Source of the DNA: W0P28-013 sp963658575
GTDB taxonomy: Bacteria > Bacteroidota > Bacteroidia > Bacteroidales > Paludibacteraceae
Assembly: GCA_963658575.1 (NCBI GenBank)
Contig: CAVKQB010000001.1
Coordinates: forward strand, 27,025 to 91,024
Direction of reading: 5' to 3'
Length of the DNA stretch: 64,000 bases
Shown: positions 53,292-61,284 of the stretch, in pieces
Position numbering within the stretch: position 1 is the stretch's first letter
How the letters are laid out: each line of letters starts with the position of its first letter
Translations under genes and position numbers: made by a program
Notes under the pieces: model-generated
Databases searched by the model: none
Told to the model about the DNA's origin: nothing
The model's input: the letters and a program-made list of their open reading frames with translations, nothing else

Positions 53292-54428
53292 CTAATTATC
53301 AGTGGGAATGCTGTTGTGGCTATACTTATCAATAATCGTGCCATGTTTGAGCACCACGATGCCCGGGTTGGCGCGCACGACGGTTTTCAGCATGATGGGG
53401 TCGGCGGTGCAGAATTGGAACGGTGCGCCCGTTGCGTTGATAAACGCCTGTATATCAGTCTCGTACGAAGCAGTGAGCGCGTAAAACGTGGCTCCTTCGG
53501 CCGTTTTGGTTGCGTAGAGTTGCCGCAGGTCGGCCATGTGCGTGGTGTCGGTTTGCGACAGGTCGTACATGATTATCAGATAGATGGTGTTGTCGGCCAT
53601 CAGAATATCGTCGGTGATGTCGTCGCCGTCGAGCGTGGTGATGACAAAGTCGTGAATGGGCGGCGTGTAGCCTTTGCGCACGAGTTTGCTCTCTTGGCTC
53701 ACGAAATGCCACGTGCTGTCCTCCCACAGAAAACTCGATGCCGAAAATTCCTGCATTGTATAGGTGTGCTCCACGCCTTCGTGTTCGTAGACGAAGGTCG
53801 TTTCGTACACATCGCGTTCGGCATCGGCGGGAATGGTCATGCCTTCGCTAATGTTTGCGCCGATTTTGTAAGGTCTGAAATCGAACAGCGGCAGATAGGT
53901 GAGGCAGTAGGCCGAAAGTGCCACCGATATGGCGAAGAATGCGCCCACCAGCAGCCAACTTGGCAGCGGCGAGAGGAAATTCCGTTGGCGTTTTCGAGTG
54001 GCAACAATGACGATGGCGAGCAGCAGCAAGACCACATTTTTCCAAAACGTCTGCCAATTGGTGATGATGATGGCATCGCCGAAGCAGCCGCAGTCCGACA
54101 CGGGATTTTTCAGCGCAATCCAGAGTGTGAGCGGCGTATAGAACAGCATGAACGCCAACCCAGCCCAGCCCGATTCTTTCAGGCGAATGCCGAAGAGAAT
54201 GCAGCAACCGATGGCAAATTCCAACGCCGACATGCCGATGGCGGCCACCAGCGTGAGGTTGTCGAACTGCGTGAGATTCCACGCTTCGAGATAGTCGTGC
54301 ATTTTGTACGAGAATCCGAGCGGATCGATGGCTTTGACGAAGCCCGAAAAGATAAACGTTGCGCCAAACAGGACGCGGCACACGATGCCGATTCGCCGTG
54401 GAATGTCCGATTGTTTAAGGCTGTACAT
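53292..54428 (-). CDS. DoxX/MauE-type membrane protein (BT_3928 family)
   Basis: A 378-residue protein with a DoxX/MauE-like four-helix membrane domain (residues 12-150; RVLFGATFIFSGFVKAIDPL and a conserved CGCFGD between helices 3 and 4), one further membrane span near 165-185, and a periplasmic region whose end resembles a thioredoxin fold without a CxxC (TFYALTASYETDIQAFINAT ... VVLKHGTII). The family is conserved in Bacteroidales between a DUF1599 gene and tpiA. The Cys pair suggests a link with disulfide or quinone redox chemistry, which is inference. Only 2 nt separate it from the DUF1599 gene upstream. Confidence 0.85.
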   Translation of the reverse strand: MYSLKQSDIPRRIGIVCRVLFGATFIFSGFVKAIDPLGFSYKMHDYLEAWNLTQFDNLTLVAAIGMSALEFAIGCCILFGIRLKESGWAGLAFMLFYTPLTLWIALKNPVSDCGCFGDAIIITNWQTFWKNVVLLLLAIVIVATRKRQRNFLSPLPSWLLVGAFFAISVALSAYCLTYLPLFDFRPYKIGANISEGMTIPADAERDVYETTFVYEHEGVEHTYTMQEFSASSFLWEDSTWHFVSQESKLVRKGYTPPIHDFVITTLDGDDITDDILMADNTIYLIIMYDLSQTDTTHMADLRQLYATKTAEGATFYALTASYETDIQAFINATGAPFQFCTADPIMLKTVVRANPGIVVLKHGTIIDKYSHNSIPTDN

Positions 54429-54430
54429 GG

Positions 54431-54985
54431 TTATTTCCCTCTGTCAGTTTTTTCTTGCATCTGAATCAGCCCGAACACGGCGTAGTTGAGCATATCGAAG
54501 TAGTTGCCGTCGGAGCCTTCGGAAACGAGCGTTTTTTCGTCGTGTGCGGCTATCGATTTGTTGCGATTGATTTTCGTCAGAATGATGTCGGTGAGCGATG
54601 TCGGAGCCATATCGCGCCACGCCTCGCCGTAGTCGTGGTTTTTGTCGAGCATCAGTTTTTTGGCCTTCGACAGGAAGTGGTCGTAGAGTTCGATGGCCTG
54701 TTCGCGCGTCATGTCCACCGAGTCGGCGTAGTGGCATTCGAGTTGTATCAGCCCGACGATAGCGTAATTGACAATGGCCATCAGTTCGCCGCGGATATCG
54801 TCGCCCACACGGTTTTCGCCGGTGGTTTCGATGGTGCGAATGCGTTTGGCTTTGATAAACAGTTGGTCGTTGACGGTTTGTGGCCGCATGATGCGCCACG
54901 ACGGGCCATAGTCGCGCATTTTGAGAATGAATATCGTGCGACACTCTGCCGTGATTTTGTCAAATTCTTCTTCGGTTCTGCTCAT
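54431..54985 (-). CDS. DUF1599 protein with internal duplication
   Basis: A 184-residue cytoplasmic protein of the DUF1599 family (described as nucleotide-modification associated domain 1). Two tandem half-repeats are visible: ILKMRDYGPSWRIMRPQTVN ... MAIVNYAIVGLIQLE, and LDKNHDYGEAWRDMAPTSLT ... FDMLNYAVFGLIQMQ. The shared DYG..WR.M.P and NYA..GLIQ positions are probably functional. The biochemical role is not established. First gene of a unit with the DoxX-type gene. Confidence 0.88.
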   Translation of the reverse strand: MSRTEEEFDKITAECRTIFILKMRDYGPSWRIMRPQTVNDQLFIKAKRIRTIETTGENRVGDDIRGELMAIVNYAIVGLIQLECHYADSVDMTREQAIELYDHFLSKAKKLMLDKNHDYGEAWRDMAPTSLTDIILTKINRNKSIAAHDEKTLVSEGSDGNYFDMLNYAVFGLIQMQEKTDRGK

Positions 54986-55291
54986 ATTAAGACCCCCTCT
55001 TCCCTCTGTTTAACATTTGAAGATTTGAAAATTTGAAGATTGTTTCTCGTGCTGCGCGCAGTTTCTCATTGTTTCTAAGTTTCTCGCGCTTCGCGCTGTT
55101 TCTAAGTTTTTGTGGAGTTGGTTATTTGAAAATTTGATTGAATAATTCTTAATTAGGAAAGAACCCCTCCGCTTCGCTCGTCCCCTTGAAAAGGGGACAG
55201 GTTTGCGCTCAACAACGCCGCCTCACAATCATTATCAATTAAAAAATTCCTCCTCCCTCATTCCTCATTCCTAATTTCTCACTGCTAACTG
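54986..55291. repeat. Composite repeat spacer downstream of the symporter gene
   Basis: No gene. Read from the symporter stop codon (minus strand): TAATTAGCAGTTAGCAGTGAG heptads, a GTTGAGCG..GTCCCC..GGGGACGAGCG block, TAATTAAGAATTATTCAATC, TTTTCAAATAACC, and two GCGCGAAGCGCG-type palindromes (55081-55103 and a variant near 55045). This is colinear with the spacer at 52833-53291. Confidence 0.85.
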
Positions 55292-57130
55292 CTAATTATC
55301 AATGAGTTTTTGGTTGAGGGCGTAGAGTTTGGTGTCGGCCAAGGCTTCGACCACATTCACGATGTAATCGCCCATTTTTTCGCACTCTACAATCATATCC
55401 ATATAGACGACGCTCGTTTCGTAGGGATATTTGCCTTCGTTCACGTCGAGTATGTTTTGCGTTTTCAGTTGGTTGCGGTAGTTGTTTATCTCGTTTTCGA
55501 GGTTTTGCGTGCGATTGACGTCGGCTATTTGCAGCGGGTTCGATTCGAGTGCTACAATCATTTGTGCGACGGCACTTTCGAGCAGGTTGAGCATCAGTTC
55601 CACGTTGCCGTTCAGTTCGTCGGTGAACACGATGTGTCCGTCGTCGCGGCGTTGTATGGTGCGCGCCATGTTGTAGCAACTGTCGGCCACGCTCTCTATT
55701 TCGGAGATGATGCGCAGGTCGGTCTGCACTTGATGTTTCGATTCGTCGCTCAGGCGGCCGTCCGACACTTTGGCCAGATAGGTGGCGATTTCCACCTCCA
55801 TGCGGTCGCTGATGTTTTCGTATTTCTGTATGCGCGAGAATTGTTTTACAAATTCAGCCTCGTCGGTTTCGTGATAGAGTTTGCGCACCAATCCGAGCAT
55901 CCGTTGTGTGCGTTGGCTATAAACCACAATCTCTTTGTGCGCCTGCAATATCGAGAGTTCGGCCGTCGAGAGCATGCCCGACGAGATGAACGTGAGGTGC
56001 GATTCGTCCTCGTCCTCCTGATTGGGTTTGCTCGGCAGCAATTTGGTTACGATGACCACATAGAGTTTGGTGAACCAAATCATGATGCAGATGTTGATGA
56101 GGTTGAACACAGTGTGGAACATCGAAAGTCCGAACGACACCCAATACTGCATATCGGCAAAATGTTTGGCCAAGGCGGCGTTGTTGGGGTCGGATTGGTC
56201 TATTGTGCCATCGAGCAGTTGGTTTACGACGGCAGGGTCGGCGGTGTCGGCAAAGGCTTGCAGCGCATAGGGGTCGCCGGCGCACGCTATGGAGATTTTG
56301 GCTATCAAATTCATAAACGGATAGTAGAGTGCCAACGCCCAGATGGAGCCCAGCACATTGAACAGCAGATGGCCAGCCGCGGCGCGTTTCGCCCAGATGT
56401 TGCCCGAAATCGACGCCAACACAGGTGTGATGCAGGTGCCGATGTTGCCGCCAAGCACCAGCGCAGCGGCTATCTCGAACGAAATCCAGCCTTTGCTACA
56501 CATGATGAGCGCGATGGCGAACGTCGCACTCGACGCTTGCACCACCATCGTCAGCAACATGCCGATGAGCGCGAACAGCAGCACCGACCAATATCCCATA
56601 TGCGTGTAGTTTTGCAACACGCCGAACACTTCGGGATTGGCCTGCAGGTCGGGCACCGATTTGCTCAAATAACTCAATCCGAGGAAAAGCAGCGCAAAAC
56701 CGATGATAAATTCGCCCCAGTTTTTCAGCACGCCTTTTTTGCAAAACAGCAGCGGCACACCAAATCCGATGAGCGGAATGGCGTAGGTGGCGATATCCAT
56801 TTTGAAGTTGAACAGCGAGATAATCCACGCCGTAAGTGTCGTGCCGACGTTGGCACCCATAATCACAGCCATCGACTGCCCAAGCGAGAGCAGGCCAGCA
56901 TTTACGAAACTGACTATCATCACCGTAGTGGCCGACGAACTCTGCACCAACGCTGTAACAATTATGCCCATCAGTGCGCCGACAAAGCGGTTGTTGGTCA
57001 TCATGGCCAAAATGTTGCGCAACTTGTCGCCGGCAGCCTTTTGCAGCCCTTCGCTCATCAGTTTCATGCCGTACAAAAAGAGGCAAACCGACCCAATGAG
57101 CGTAAAAAATTCTAAAAATCCGAATTGCAT
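55292..57130 (-). CDS. Na/phosphate symporter with PhoU-like tail
   Basis: A 612-residue inner-membrane carrier of the NptA/PNaS family, predicted to import phosphate with sodium. The duplicated transport motifs are TALVQSSSATTVMIVSFVNA (about 60) and TMVVQASSATFAIALIMCSK (about 195), each followed by a GANVGTT or GGNIGTC motif. About residues 400-600 form a helical PhoU-like domain (RIISEIESVADSCYNMARTI, IVECEKMGDYIVNVVEAL). I chose ATG 57130 (MQFGFLEFFTLIGSV); the frame is open 60 nt further, into the promoter region. It is divergent from the kinase gene. Confidence 0.93.
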   Translation of the reverse strand: MQFGFLEFFTLIGSVCLFLYGMKLMSEGLQKAAGDKLRNILAMMTNNRFVGALMGIIVTALVQSSSATTVMIVSFVNAGLLSLGQSMAVIMGANVGTTLTAWIISLFNFKMDIATYAIPLIGFGVPLLFCKKGVLKNWGEFIIGFALLFLGLSYLSKSVPDLQANPEVFGVLQNYTHMGYWSVLLFALIGMLLTMVVQASSATFAIALIMCSKGWISFEIAAALVLGGNIGTCITPVLASISGNIWAKRAAAGHLLFNVLGSIWALALYYPFMNLIAKISIACAGDPYALQAFADTADPAVVNQLLDGTIDQSDPNNAALAKHFADMQYWVSFGLSMFHTVFNLINICIMIWFTKLYVVIVTKLLPSKPNQEDEDESHLTFISSGMLSTAELSILQAHKEIVVYSQRTQRMLGLVRKLYHETDEAEFVKQFSRIQKYENISDRMEVEIATYLAKVSDGRLSDESKHQVQTDLRIISEIESVADSCYNMARTIQRRDDGHIVFTDELNGNVELMLNLLESAVAQMIVALESNPLQIADVNRTQNLENEINNYRNQLKTQNILDVNEGKYPYETSVVYMDMIVECEKMGDYIVNVVEALADTKLYALNQKLIDN

Positions 57131-57218
57131 AGAAAAGCGAATAAAGGTTATTGTCTGTCCCCCAGCGGCGAAAGCAGCGAAAAGCGGCACACGAAAAGGG
57201 GCGTCTAATTTTGCGCTG

Positions 57219-57226
57219 CAAATTTA
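57219..57226 (-). promoter_or_regulatory. Possible -7 element for the symporter gene
   Basis: The minus strand reads TAAATTTG followed by CAGCGC, about 88 nt before the chosen ATG. No TTTG lies at the standard distance. Confidence 0.4.
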
Positions 57227-57389
57227 CTCAAAAATATTGAGCGAACCGATAGTTTTTGCCGAAAAATGCCTACTTTTACGCCCGAAAGATCGAAGCGGCC
57301 AGCCGTCAGATAAACATCTGTAAATCAGCATCGTTTTGGCTGCGCGATATTCACATTTTCTTCAAAAAGTTCCAAAAGTAGCAATAATT

Positions 57390-59057
57390 ATGGAGCATAG
57401 CGTTCAGATTTTTTGCAAAAACGACCATCAATTTCACACCTATCGTTGTGGCTTGTCGCTGCTCGAAGTGTATGCCGACCTGAATATCCGTTTGAAATAT
57501 CCGGTGTTGGCGGCACGCGTCAATTACAAGGCCGAAGACCTCAATTTTGTGATCTACAAGCCCAAAGACATCGAGTTTATCGATGCCAGCACGCCATCGG
57601 GCTACCGCGTGTATATGCGCTCGCTCAGTTGCATCATGGCCAAAGCCCTGAACGACATCGACCCGACCGCTACGCTACGCATCGAGCACCCCATCTGCCG
57701 CGGCTACTACTGCTGCATCAACGGGCGCGACAACAAAGTGGAACCGTCGCTCATAGCACGGCTGAAACAGCGCATGTGCGAAATTGTGGACGAAGATCTG
57801 CCCATCATCTCCGAAGAAAAACAGACGCCAACCGTCATCGAAATGTTCCGCAGCCGCGGCGAAATGGACAAAGTCATTCTGCTCGAAACGCTCGGCGTGC
57901 CCTACGCTCGCTTTGTGCATATCGGCGATTTTGTCGATTATTACAATGGTGTGCTGGTACCGTCGACGGGCTACATTCGCCTGTTCGACCTCGAAAGTTA
58001 CAACAACGGCATACTGCTACGCGTACCAGACCGCCTGCACCCCGACCGCTTGGCCGAGTACGAAGACCAATCGAAATTGTTCGAAGTGTTCAACGAATTT
58101 GTGCGCTGGAACCGGCTGATGGGTGTCGCCACCGTGGGCGACTTCAACCGCCATGCGCAATCGCAAAACATCTACAACATGATAAAAGTGTCGGAAGCCC
58201 TGCACGAACGCAAAATCGTGCAAATAGCCGACATGATTCACGCACGGCAGCCTCAAAGCCGCTTTGTGATGATTGCTGGGCCGTCGTCGTCGGGCAAAAC
58301 CACGCTGAGCAAACGTCTGTCGGTGCAACTGATGGTGTCGGGACTGAAACCGCTCGTGCTATCGCTCGACAACTATTTCGTGAATCGCGAAGACACGCCA
58401 CGCGACGAAAACGGCGAATGGGATTTCGAAGACATTCACGCGCTCGACCTCGAACTGCTCAACCGCCACCTCGAACTGCTGCTCAAGGGCGAAGAGGTAG
58501 AACTGCCATTCTTCAATTTCGAAGACGGCAAACGCTACTACCGTGGCGACAAGATGCGCCTCAACCCCGACAATGTGTTGCTGCTCGAAGGCATACACGC
58601 GCTCAACCCGTGCCTCACCACCTCCATTCCGCGCGAGGCGATGTTCAAAGTGTACGTTTCGACACTCACCACCATATCGCTCGACCACCACAACTGGATT
58701 CCAACCACCGACACGCGGCTGCTGCGCCGCATCGTGCGCGACTACCGTTTCCGCAACTATTCGGCGCGCGAAACCATAGCCCGTGCCGCCAGCGTGCGCC
58801 GTGGCGAAGAGAAATGGATTTTCCCCTACGAGGAGCAGGCCGATGTCATGTTCAACTCCGCGCTGGTGTTCGAACTCGCCGTGCTAAAACGCCACGCCGA
58901 ACCCATTCTGGCCGAAGTGCCAAAATCGTGCGAGGAGTACACCGAAGCGCACCGACTGCTGAAATTTCTGCAGTATTTCGTAACCATTCACGACCGCGAA
59001 ATACCGCCAACATCGCTCTTGCGCGAGTTCGTGGGCGGCAGTAGTTTCCGCTACTAA
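57390..59057 (+). CDS. Nucleoside (uridine) kinase-like protein with ThrRS-type N-terminus
   Basis: A 555-residue protein. Residues 1-70 resemble a TGS-like fold, and about 70-210 resemble the second additional domain of threonyl-tRNA synthetase. The C-terminal half is a P-loop kinase of the uridine kinase/phosphoribulokinase type (IAGPSSSGKTTLSKRLSVQL near 300, LSLDNYFVNREDTPRDENGE, LLEGIHALNP). Such proteins are widespread in Bacteroidota and Firmicutes and are annotated as nucleoside kinases; the substrate is not proven. ATG 57390 (MEHSVQIFCKNDHQ) is preferred over a frame extension of 18 atypical residues. Confidence 0.88.
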   Translation: MEHSVQIFCKNDHQFHTYRCGLSLLEVYADLNIRLKYPVLAARVNYKAEDLNFVIYKPKDIEFIDASTPSGYRVYMRSLSCIMAKALNDIDPTATLRIEHPICRGYYCCINGRDNKVEPSLIARLKQRMCEIVDEDLPIISEEKQTPTVIEMFRSRGEMDKVILLETLGVPYARFVHIGDFVDYYNGVLVPSTGYIRLFDLESYNNGILLRVPDRLHPDRLAEYEDQSKLFEVFNEFVRWNRLMGVATVGDFNRHAQSQNIYNMIKVSEALHERKIVQIADMIHARQPQSRFVMIAGPSSSGKTTLSKRLSVQLMVSGLKPLVLSLDNYFVNREDTPRDENGEWDFEDIHALDLELLNRHLELLLKGEEVELPFFNFEDGKRYYRGDKMRLNPDNVLLLEGIHALNPCLTTSIPREAMFKVYVSTLTTISLDHHNWIPTTDTRLLRRIVRDYRFRNYSARETIARAASVRRGEEKWIFPYEEQADVMFNSALVFELAVLKRHAEPILAEVPKSCEEYTEAHRLLKFLQYFVTIHDREIPPTSLLREFVGGSSFRY

Positions 59058-59146
59058 TCGAACGACAAAAACAGAACGCTGGCGCAAAAAACGTTGGCGT
59101 TTCGTTTTTTCCAGAGCGCGAAAGTGCTAAATCGGAATTTAATGCC

Positions 59147-59154
59147 TATCTTTG
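59147..59154 (+). promoter_or_regulatory. -7 element for the SPOR gene
   Basis: TATCTTTG, 25 nt before the ATG. The -33 half is not clear. Confidence 0.55.
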
Positions 59155-59179
59155 TAGCGAGAAAAAAGCGACGCTAACT

Positions 59180-59632
59180 ATGAAAAGAACAATTTTTATC
59201 ATCGCCTTGGCTGTGGCGGCGGTTGCCGTTCGCGCCGAATCGCCCACCATTTTCGAGTCGTTGGCTGCGCCCGATTCGGTTACTGGTGCGGTCGTGGTAG
59301 TCGAGCAGGACTCGCTGCTGCGCCACGCCATAGAGGTGCAGCAACTGCACGGTGCCGATGCCAGCATACGCGGATTTCGTGTGCAACTCTTTTCGAGCAA
59401 CAACGCCCGCACGGCACGCGAGGCGGCGTTCAAAGTAGAAAAAACCGTGCGCGAGAAATTGCCGCACTTGGCCGTGTACGTTACCTACACATCGCCATTT
59501 TGGAAGGTGCGCGTAGGCAATTGCGTGTCGAACGACGATGCGCAACGGCTCCGCCAATACATCATCGAACAATTGCCGCAGTTTCAGGCCGAGACGTATG
59601 TCGTGCCCGACCAGATTTTGCTGAATCAATAG
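59180..59632 (+). CDS. Secreted SPOR-domain protein
   Basis: A 150-residue protein with a signal peptide (MKRTIFIIALAVAAVAVRAE). The mature part ends with a SPOR domain (about residues 64-142: GFRVQLFSSNNARTAREAAF ... SPFWKVRVGNCVSNDDAQRL), which binds denuded peptidoglycan glycan strands. In Bacteroides, as I recall, a similar gene lies between tpiA and folE; here it is upstream of folE but far from tpiA. Its stop codon is followed directly by a TTAGTCGCAAG/GTGAGTAGCAAG repeat. Confidence 0.87.
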   Translation: MKRTIFIIALAVAAVAVRAESPTIFESLAAPDSVTGAVVVVEQDSLLRHAIEVQQLHGADASIRGFRVQLFSSNNARTAREAAFKVEKTVREKLPHLAVYVTYTSPFWKVRVGNCVSNDDAQRLRQYIIEQLPQFQAETYVVPDQILLNQ

Positions 59633-59858
59633 TTAGTCGCAAGATGTGAGTAGCAAGTAGCAAGCGAGTTTGAAAGTCTGTAAAGTTGAAAGTAAAAAGT
59701 TTTTTCATTTGAAGATTTGAAGATTGTGGCGTTTCGGAACGCGAATAATTTGCTATGCGCATTTTTTCTCCGCTCGGCACTGCGCTCGTTTATCGAAAAA
59801 ATTCATAATTCATAATTAACAAAAGCCGTTTCCTAACGCGTATAGAACAGAGATTTTG
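59633..59858. repeat. Repeat-containing spacer before folE
   Basis: It holds GTGAGTAGCAAGTAGCAAG phrases after the SPOR stop, GAAAGT and TTTGAAGA octamers, a small palindrome cgtttcggaacg, and a shortened copy (59753-59806) of the 88-nt dispersed repeat. No gene or clear promoter is visible. Confidence 0.75.
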
Positions 59859-60416
59859 ATGACAGAAGAGATAGCCGAACATTACCGCCAGATAATTGGG
59901 CTGCTGGGCGAGGACGTTGAGCGCGAAGGGCTGCAAAAAACCCCGATGCGCGTAGCCAAAGCCATGCAATTCATCACACAAGGCTACGGCCAAGACCCCG
60001 AACAGGTGCTGCGCAGCGCCATGTTTCACGAAGAATACCGCCAAATGGTGGTTGTCAAGGACATCGAATTTTTCTCGATGTGCGAGCACCACATGCTACC
60101 GTTTTTCGGCAAAGCGCACGTAGCCTATATTCCCAAGAACACCATAACCGGCCTGAGCAAAATAGCGCGTGTGGTCGACATTTACGCGCATCGCCTGCAA
60201 CTGCAAGAGCGGCTCACCACGCAAATAAAAGAGTGCATACAGCGCACGCTCGACCCCATGGGCGTGATGGTGGTGATAGAGGCGCAACACATGTGTATGC
60301 AGATGCGCGGCGTGCAGAAACAGCACTCCATGACCACCACGTCCGACTTCACGGGCGCATTCCGCGATGCCAAAACCCGCGAAGAATTTTTCCAACTCAT
60401 CAGAAGCGGACAATAA
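59859..60416 (+). CDS. folE: GTP cyclohydrolase I
   Basis: First enzyme of the folate/pterin pathway, converting GTP to 7,8-dihydroneopterin triphosphate. The 185 residues contain the zinc ligands in SMCEHHMLPFFGK (Cys and His) and the second Cys in QHMCMQMRGVQKQHSMTTTS, plus VAYIPKNTITGLSKIARVVD. Length is typical. Start at ATG 59859; an in-frame TTG directly before it is less likely. Confidence 0.97.
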   Translation: MTEEIAEHYRQIIGLLGEDVEREGLQKTPMRVAKAMQFITQGYGQDPEQVLRSAMFHEEYRQMVVVKDIEFFSMCEHHMLPFFGKAHVAYIPKNTITGLSKIARVVDIYAHRLQLQERLTTQIKECIQRTLDPMGVMVVIEAQHMCMQMRGVQKQHSMTTTSDFTGAFRDAKTREEFFQLIRSGQ

Positions 60417-60680
60417 TTCAGAAACTGCGCGCAGTCGTTGCGCGCTACGCAGGTCCTACGTTTTTCGTGCTGCGCACGTTTCTCATTGTTTCTCAAAATT
60501 GCTATCGCAATTTTGTTTCTAGGTTTTTGGTTATTTGAGGATTTGGAAATTAATTGAATAATTGGGAATTGAGTAATTAGATAATTTTCTTGCGACTTGC
60601 TACTTGTGTCTAATAATTGTCTTTGCTCTTTGCTCTTTGTTCTATGTTCTTTATTCTAAAAAAAATACAAATCCGCACAT
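60417..60680. repeat. Repeat-filled spacer downstream of folE
   Basis: No gene. It contains CTGCGCGCAG and GCGCGCTACGCAG palindromes, GTTTCTCATTGTTTCTC phrases, an inverted aaaattgctatcgcaatttt, TTATTTGAGGATTTGG octamers, CTTGCTACTTGTGTCTAAT and three tctttgc heptads (60620-60640). Confidence 0.75.
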
Positions 60681-60710
60681 AAAAAAGCACGGGATTACAA
60701 AATCCCGTGC
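60681..60710 (-). terminator. Second terminator after the lipoprotein gene
   Basis: GCACGGGATT / AATCCCGTGC, a perfect 10-bp stem with a 4-nt loop, followed on the minus strand by six T. Confidence 0.85.
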
Positions 60711-60725
60711 GACAAGAAAATTCGT

Positions 60726-60766
60726 AAAAAAAGTAGAAACGCTACAATATAACGTTTCTACTTTTT
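60726..60766 (-). terminator. First terminator after the lipoprotein gene
   Basis: On the minus strand AAAAAGTAGAAACG pairs with CGTTTCTACTTTTT, a 14-bp perfect stem, starting 2 nt after the stop codon and running into more T. Confidence 0.85.
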
Positions 60767-60767
60767 G

Positions 60768-61235
60768 CTATTTCTTCGAATTTGCCGTGATAGAAATCGT
60801 GCCACTGCCTTTCTTGCCACCGCTTTCGCTACACGAAATTGTGCCAATGACAGTGAAGTTTTTATTGTAAACTTGACACGGCGAAAAGGCAATCGTATAC
60901 TCGTACGAAACGCCATCAACGATATATGTGCCAGTTGCATCGCCCAAACAAAGTGTGTTGGTGCCAGCCACCCACGCAGAGGTTATTGCAACATCTCGTC
61001 CATCGACATACATGCACGTGGTAGTGGAAGTGTTTTTGCTGAACACGAAAGCACCTTTATCATCAAGCGAAATTGTTTGGGGCTGCGAAATTGTATCCGA
61101 AATGGTAACCGAGCCTGTTTGTGTGTAGGTGTAACGTCCGACAATGGCATCGCGTGCATCGGTTTTCTCCTCTTCGCAGGAAGCGAGAAGCAGTGCGGCA
61201 CAACACAAGGCTGTAAAAAATTTGAGTTTGTTCAT
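60768..61235 (-). CDS. Lipoprotein of unknown function
   Basis: A 155-residue predicted lipoprotein: signal peptide MNKLKFFTALCCAALLLASC with the lipobox LASC (Cys20), then an acidic EEEK, which may direct surface export in Bacteroidota. The mature part is beta-rich and Thr/Ser-rich, with an early VGRYTYTQTGSVTI phrase similar to small lipocalin-like domains, two Cys late in the chain (SPCQVY, GTISCSE) and a Gly/Lys tail. No function can be given. A -7 promoter element lies 41 nt upstream and two terminators follow, so it is transcribed alone. Confidence 0.82.
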   Translation of the reverse strand: MNKLKFFTALCCAALLLASCEEEKTDARDAIVGRYTYTQTGSVTISDTISQPQTISLDDKGAFVFSKNTSTTTCMYVDGRDVAITSAWVAGTNTLCLGDATGTYIVDGVSYEYTIAFSPCQVYNKNFTVIGTISCSESGGKKGSGTISITANSKK

Positions 61236-61276
61236 GATAAAATAAGGTTAAGAAAATTGTTAAAAGTGTTTATTGT

Positions 61277-61284
61277 CAAAGTTA
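61277..61284 (-). promoter_or_regulatory. -7 element for the lipoprotein gene
   Basis: The minus strand reads TAACTTTG, 41 nt upstream of the ATG. Confidence 0.6.

Noticed and set aside
59060..59115. Terminator after the kinase gene
   Set aside because: aacgc ... gcgttt can pair, but the loop is long and imperfect, so I could not support it as a terminator.
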